Position numbers and translations under genes: made by a program. Positions 57,650-64,000 of a stretch of DNA of 64,000 nt are shown here, in pieces. Below the pieces are notes generated by a model, which made no database searches, was not told where the DNA came from, and saw nothing but the letters and a program-made list of their open reading frames with translations. The first letter of the stretch is position 1, and every line of letters starts with the position of its first letter. Location: contig NC_059503.1 of NCBI RefSeq assembly GCF_914767665.1, positions 10,478,001 through 10,542,000 of the forward strand, read 5' to 3'. The stretch comes from Harmonia axyridis. Taxonomy: Eukaryota > Arthropoda > Insecta > Coleoptera > Coccinellidae.

Positions 57650-58814
57650 TTCCAACTTTTCGATACCATTTTCGTAGTACGATTTGTCTTCCGCTTCAAA
57701 ATAAGCCTCAGTTTTGGCGATTACTTCTTCATTGGCGCTAAATTTCTTTTTAGCGAGCATTCTTTAGAGGTCTGGGAACAGGAAAAAGTCGCTGGGGGCC
57801 AGATCTGGCGAATACGGTGGACGCAGAAGCACTTCGAAGCCCAATTCATGCAATTTTGCCATTGTTTTCATTGATTTGTGATACGGCGCATTGTCTTGGT
57901 GAAACAGCATCTTTTTTTCTTCAAATGGGGCCGGTTTTCAACGATTTCATCTTTTAAACGATCCAATAACGCTATATAATAATCGCTGTTGACGATCTGG
58001 CCCTTTTGGAGGTAATCAATGAATATTATTATTACCTTGCGAATCCCAGAATACTGAGGCCATAACCTTGTCAGCTGACTGTTGTGTTTTTCCTCGCTTT
58101 GGATTCGGTTCATCGAGTGCAGTCCACTCAGCTGACTGTCGATTGGACTCCGGAGTGAAATGATGGAGCCATGTTTCATCCATTATCACATATCGACGCA
58201 AAAATTCAGATTTATTGCACTTAAACAGCTTCAAACACTGCTCAGAATCATTAACACGTTGTTGCTTTTGATCGATTGTGGCACCCATTTTGCACACAGC
58301 TATCTCATGTACAAATATTCGTGAATGATATGATGTACACATTCAGATGATATCTTCACAATGTCTGCTATTTCGATCAACTTCACTTCACGGTAATTCA
58401 AAATTATTTTGTGAACTTTTTTGATTTTTTCGTCGGTGACAGCCTGTTTTGGGCGTCCACTGCGTTTGCCGTCTTCGGTGCTCATTTCACCACGTTTGAA
58501 CTTAGCATACGAATCAATGATGGTTGATTTTCCTGGTCCAGACCCCGGAAACTATTCAACAAGCCAAGATTTTGCTTCAACTGTATTTTTCCCTTCAAAA
58601 AGCAATATTTCATCAGTACACGAAATTTTTTTACCATTTTTTCAAATAACAAAAGTAGCTACACTCACAATGCAATATCTCACAAACTAATGGTCGGACT
58701 GCTGCCAAATTTTGACACTTATCGTTTGAAGGTTGGTACCAACTAAAAATCATATGGATTTAATACTAGCACCGCCATCTGTGCATCAGACCGGGGACTT
58801 TTCAATTGGCCTAA
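57650..58814 (-). pseudogene. Mariner (DD34D) transposase pseudogene with 5' end
   Basis: Read on the minus strand from the 5' end TTAGGCCAATTGAAAAGTCC (about 58814), with a 5' UTR, then a transposase starting near ATG 58637: CFLKGKNTVEAKSWL, KRGEMSTEDGKRSGRPKQAV, ISSECVHHIIHEYL, EQCLKLFKCNKSEFLRRYV, MDETWLHHFTPESNRQSAEW, VMASVFWDSQG, IIFIDYLQKGQIVNSDYYIA, QDNAPYHKSMKTMAKLHELG and YSPDLAPSDFFLFPDL. The three catalytic Asp positions are present (MDETW, QDNAP, PSD). It has several frameshifts and stops (one in VE-stop-FPG, one after FPDL), and the 3' end and its inverted repeat are missing. Confidence 0.9.
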
Positions 58815-58859
58815 TATTAACGACGAACAGCCTGAAAACATTTCAAATAGTGATTTTAC

Positions 58860-59400
58860 TCCAAAAATTGAACATTCAACCGAAGGCATTCTTTGTCTTT
58901 TAGACTACCACGGCCAAGTCAAAACAAATTCCAAATTCCTCAACGCCAAACGAAACCATTTAAGCATTTCCGCATTGTCTTCCTCATTCCATTATGCAAC
59001 GTCAACCTTCCACATTCTCATGATGCATATGATTTTTCCTTTTTTGTATTCCACCGGCAAGTACTCATAAAAGTCGCTAAACAGGTACTTGGTCGGGTTT
59101 TCCAACGGACCTTTTCATACTCAAAAATAGCGGGGTACTTCACTCCTTCTGTTCAACAACACGCCGGTAATTGCTGCAGGTTACACTGTCACCTGAAGCT
59201 GAGTATAGTCATAATCTACTATTAGGATATCCCACCAAGTACCACCCAGACTACCTCTGCGGATATTCCTTCTATCCGCCTCCCACCCTATGGCAGTACA
59301 CATTGACAGAATTTTAAGATGCCGCGATATTTGAAATTTCTTAATATCAACCCGTCTGCTGCCGCTGTATTCCAATGGCGCAGATATCTTTCGACATAGC
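58860..59400 (+). other. GC-richer block with a possible decayed CUB-like piece
   Basis: Composition differs clearly from its surroundings. In one plus frame 59200-59310 reads GYPTKYHPDYLCGYSFYPP, then LWQYTLTEF, a pattern like the first half of a CUB domain (GYPxxY...C.y.f), followed by stops; a second frame (58893-59225) is open for 110 codons without recognisable content. It may be the relic of a duplicated exon or a transposon part. Weakly supported. Confidence 0.25.
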
Positions 59401-60054
59401 ACACTAGTGTGATTTTGTGATCGATTTAATTTTGCGTTATCGGTTCTTTTATTGGTTTTTGTGATATATTGCTGTGTGATCTTTGGGAAGGGCTGATTTT
59501 GAGGTGAGATGATACTAGGAGCTCAAACAGTTATTTATATATTTTCAATAATAACAATATTTATCAGTAAATTGTCTCACCATAATACGATATAAAGAAA
59601 CTAAGCAAATTATCTATATCAACATACAAGTACCCTTCATTGAATCTATCGAAAAATTCCACCAAATTAAAGCAGAAACGATTTGAACTCCTTTTTATGA
59701 ACATTAACATTATTCAAGAGTTTTATATTATTTGAAAAATTATTGAAAATTTTTATACATGGATGCTTTTCCTTTTCCATATTTTGGAAAATTTGGATAT
59801 TGCGTATGAGGATCTATGGGTATTGATAAAAGTACAAACTGTACTATGTGTTTATTAAATTTATTATTAGTTGAAAAAAGTAAATAATTTTTTCCATCAT
59901 TCAGTTAATATCGCAACAATGTCTGCAATTTTCAAATTTTGAAAAAAGAAGGGTTCGACTTATTCATGAATAATGAATTCAAATAAGCTCCGTTCAAAAT
60001 TTCATGTGGATAGTGGCATCAGAACTATAGAAAATTCAGAATCTCTGACATGAG

Positions 60055-60210
60055 GTCAGGAGCTTTTGAGCGCTCGTTCACTCATGTGCCAATTGCGCCC
60101 TTGTAAACCACAATACCCCAATACAGTTATGTGGCCTCCAAGGGCGCAATTGGCGCATGAATGAGGCAGCGCCCAAAATCTCTTGACTTTACGTCAGTGC
60201 TTTTTGTTTA
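60055..60210. repeat. Inverted repeat, GCGCTCGTTCACTCATG family, second copy
   Basis: Left 'gagcgctcgttcactcatgt' plus 'gccaattgcgcccttg', right 'caagggcgcaattggcgcat' plus 'gaatgaggcagcgc', then 'cttgactttacgtcagtgct'. The arms pair over about 40 bp. Same family as 13257-13400. Confidence 0.65.
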
Positions 60211-63200
60211 ATTTTTTTTTGTTCTCTATTTATCAAAAAAATTTGTTTCTGTATTGGCTAATTCAAGTATTTTCGAAGCTCCTTTGAGTAAATCTTAAAT
60301 TGTATTCATTCAAGTCAAGATTTTCAAAGATTATTAGTGAATTTTATTGTTTTACTCTTATGGGAATTTATAATTACATATTTTATTTTGAATTTCCGGA
60401 AATTTTTTATCCTGTCTTTTCGAACTAATGTGAAGAAACTATAAGATTTGAGTAGTTCCGGTAAAAACACCATAATCTGCATAATTGTACTAAAACACAT
60501 ATTCAATTTCATTATTGTATATCGTGTTTGCACAGCCTGTATATTGTGCGAATTGCGCATCCGTAAATTATGACTTCTCGGGAGAAAACAGTAACTGGGG
60601 TTGATTCTTTGAGGACGAAGTACTATAGGAATAACTTGACCAATAAAAAAAAATGCGAATTACCAAACTATGATGGAAAATAATGACTGGAAAAATTATT
60701 CTCCTACGTTAAATACACAGTTAAATATACAGTTTTTCTGTTGTGAAGAAGAAGAATCGTCTCCAAAATACATTAAATTTCTTACACCAACATAATTTTT
60801 GAAGAGTTCCATAGAAGAGGCTGTAATTATTGAATCTATGATGGAACGGAACTTCCAACTCATATTGTTTATGACTATGAATAAATATCCATAATAATTG
60901 ACTTGTTTTCAATATTTAACGATGCTAGTATATCAAAGAAATAGAAATAAATACCTAACTGATATTAAAATTTATTATTTGCAAAAATTTAAGAACTACT
61001 CAGATGCTAATTGGATCGCCTCTCATGTTTAAAGCAAAATATTTTTATTGTTATTTTATTATCAGAAGTTATAGAACCAGAAGGTTATAACCAGTTCGCA
61101 TAGATTATAACTCAACTATAAGTAGAGTAATTAAATAAAAGATTAGTATTTTACAGGAAGATCTACATTCGGAAATAAATGTTATGTAAAATTTAAAATC
61201 TTCCACATAATTATTAAAAATTGCATATCCATCGGTAGAAAATGCAAAATTTAATAATCATTTCAATAATAGATTAGCCGTACGGAAAATTATCTCAATT
61301 CTCTGTTATACCTACTATTAACGAATATAATTTTCTCTACTATTATCGAAGAGTTTATCTGAATGATGGGATATTTTAATTGTTACCTAAATGTTAAGAC
61401 TTTATTTGTTGACACACAGTTTGTTGACTTGTCTCATACATTATTTATATGTTTGAAGAAACCAATAAAGATAGTTATTATTATCATTCGATTCTTTGGT
61501 TATCGTACTGAATTTCCACCAAAGAAAGCATCTGGAATGCAATACAACTCAAATAACTAAATCTCCTTGAATCAAATATTTACTCTTCCAAAATACGAGT
61601 TCTTAAGATTCTAGCAGAATTTCTTCTTCTTTGGTTGCTTTAAAATGAAACAACAAGTAAATACATTATTGTTGACCAGTTATTTTCTTGCACATGAAAA
61701 ATTACCAAAATGATATATTCCTAATCTTCCTTAAAATAATGCAGCAGCGGCATTCACTTATTCCAAATAAGAACAAGAACTGGAGGTCAGTTTAGTTCAG
61801 GGTCTCACGTAATATATATGAACATCATGTTATGAGACCCATTTCATGTATGGCAAATAGTTATAAAAAACATACAAATCATCTTTATCTGATTTCAACG
61901 ATATTACCTGTATAATTTTTCAGACTAAGGACAATATACAGAAATTTCACAGATTCCACAATTGACCTTGCTTCCTCTCTAAAATCTAAACAGAAAAAAT
62001 GGGTTCTAATGAGGATCCCATACATAATGAAGGTCTTTTTTTATAATTGGCTTACCTACACCATCTTTTGAACAATATTTGGTTAATAAATAACAGTGTT
62101 AATTCTTCTTCGTGTCTCTTGTAATATACTCTCTAGCGTTCAATTTATTCCAAATTATGAGATAATTTCCATAAATTTGGAACGAAATGAAAAACAAAAT
62201 AGAATGTTGGTATTTCTGCCAAAGAACAGGCACACAAAAAATAAAAGTGATCAATTGACATGTTATCAACCTTTTCGTTTTCAGTCATAGAAAACGAGTT
62301 ATATCAGCTTCCCAGCGAATTTGTTGAATATATTATGTCGAACTTTATGAATTTCAGAGCAAATATATAACTCGTTTAATCATCCTAAAGAATGTTGAAA
62401 TATTTTTGGTGTGGATGGTCATTGGTCAAACAAAAATTTGCGTTGGACACAGTATTTATTATTCTTGATGTGAGGATAGTTTTAGTTAGATGTGAAAGGT
62501 TGACATTCCACAATCCAGAAACATAACAAACTGAAATTATTGTACAGTTTCTCTCCTCTGAGGATACAAAAATTGAATTTATTTTTTATAAATAATAATT
62601 TTGGGATTCAGCTATTAATTTCTGAAAATGAGCTGAATCATCTTGAGATTCGAGAATAAATTGTCGTCAAGTAGACCTTTCTTGAGAAATCACGTAGGTA
62701 GACATTACACTCTAGTGGTGCATGACTTTTTTCGGTAGTGTTATCTCAAAAGTATTAGTTACAAGTTTAATCTATTTTAATTCCTTCTTGGAAGTATATT
62801 AATGACCTGCAAATGTTATACAGTTTTTAAATACATATTGTTGATTTTAGTTAATCCTAGCTAAAATTATCAGCAAATCATTCTTTTTTCAATATAATTA
62901 TCTGAATTTTTATCTAGTGTCTATATTTTTAGGCCGCGTATATGTATACTGTTCGATTTTAAAATTCTATGAATTAATCAGGGTTTTTTTTTATTCTATC
63001 CTTCAACAAAAGTACTTTTCGAGTGTTCGTTTTCATTTCGTCAGGATATCTGTAATTTTCAAATTTTGAGTCGAGGATGGCCTCAAAGGATAAAATTGAA
63101 CTAAATGATGAAATTACAATATATTGCATAAACTAATGTTTTGCAGCTAGTACATAGCAGTAAAAAATATTGTATTCAATTATTTCAATCATTTGTAGGT

Positions 63201-64000
63201 ATGTCAAGTTTTCGAGAAACATTTTTTCTGATCATCTTCGAAGGGATCGCTCTACATTTCATGTCAATGTCTGCAATTTGAACTTGGAATGGTCTGAAAA
63301 GATATGGTACTTTCCACTGCTGACGAATCCGTCTTCAAATTCAATTATGTCCGGCTGTCGGTACCATAAACATGATAACTGAAAAACTTAGAAACTCGAA
63401 TATTCTTGGATAGATTCATATCTCTTCGGTTGGTCTCGTATTTTGTTCTCCTTATAATTACAAAACTATACCTTGAATCTCAATTTCAAAATAAATACAA
63501 AATTAATAGGATTTTAGGAGTGAAGAAGGACTAAGATGCATAGTGTCATATTCATTGACACAATATTTGAAATTGTATAAATAATCCATTTGTGAAGTTT
63601 ACTATACTATCCTGTATAGAAGAATTCATTTATTCTGGGTGATTATTAAGAGGAGAAGATCTTACCGGGTAGCAGCTATTTGAAAATCATTAAATTCTGA
63701 ATTCATGAAGGTTTCGTAATTTCTCTTCTCAATCTTGAGACATTTAAAGGTTTAAACTGCTTCATATTAAATATCGAAGAATTAAGTAATTTGAGGCTCT
63801 CAAGAAGTATCTTGTAGTTGATTAAATTTCATGTTTTGAGAATACAAAAAACATGCCTCATTTCGAAACATCAACACGCCAAAAGTGATAGGATATGAAA
63901 GTTGTTTAAAAAATAATTACAAATATTCCACGACTATAATATCCTTCAAACACATGGCGCCTTTCTTTGAATAATTGCATAACTAGAATGAATTTAACTC
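60211..64000. other. Gene-free AT-rich stretch to the window end
   Basis: No frame longer than about 80 codons, no splice-bounded codon-like exon, and no clear inverted repeat or transposase trace. It may be intron of the gene starting at 52987. Confidence 0.35.

Noticed and set aside
61980..62050. ATG frame MGSNEDPIHNEG near 61998
   Set aside because: Stops after about 15 codons, has no donor, and no homology is recognised.
1..64000. CRISPR arrays, bacterial operons, rRNA genes or viral genomes
   Set aside because: No regularly spaced short repeats, no Shine-Dalgarno-led operons, no rRNA-like blocks and no capsid or polymerase traces; the window is eukaryotic nuclear DNA with spliceosomal introns.

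Overview
This is nuclear DNA from an insect, most likely a beetle; a ladybird-like beetle is only my guess. It is AT-rich. Genes have many small exons, and several introns are only about 50-70 bp with gtaagt-type donors and ttttcag-type acceptors. A very heavy load of decayed Tc1/mariner and hAT elements, MITEs, inverted repeats and satellite DNA separates them. Gene identities come from translating spliced exons and recognising family motifs from memory; no search was run.

Layout. 0.25-0.33 kb: first coding exon of a UBTD1/2-like gene on the minus strand, running out of the window. 0.87-4.2 kb: a complete ADAM17/TACE sheddase gene in 9 coding exons. 5.07-6.84 kb: a complete mitochondrial prolyl-tRNA synthetase gene in 7 exons. 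8.09-8.34 kb (minus): the last coding exon of an NHLH/HLH4C-type bHLH factor. About 8.4-31 kb is a repeat-dominated block. It holds nested mariner and hAT elements, a 477-bp tandem array, a Tc1 pseudogene, two copies of a composite repeat carrying a 61-bp minisatellite and a long palindrome, and a 1.58-kb long-inverted-repeat element.

31.2-34.6 kb: the ciliary gene Flattop (CFAP126), followed after about 100-200 bp by an unrecognised 495-residue protein whose first exon could also be spliced in frame onto Flattop. 38.5-49.5 kb: a complete MBOAT1/2-type lysophospholipid acyltransferase gene (oysgedart-like). Its 7.1-kb sixth intron contains the whole four-exon IQUB gene (IQ and ubiquitin-like domain protein, radial spoke) on the opposite strand, including a likely GC-AG intron. 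49.5-64 kb: long 3' flank and gene-poor DNA with MITEs, one isolated candidate first exon at 52.99 kb, a broken mariner, and an AT microsatellite.

Together the genes are housekeeping (mitochondrial tRNA charging, phospholipid remodelling), signalling (TACE), a neural-type bHLH regulator, and a small cluster of axonemal/sperm genes (Flattop, IQUB, and possibly the unrecognised gene between them).
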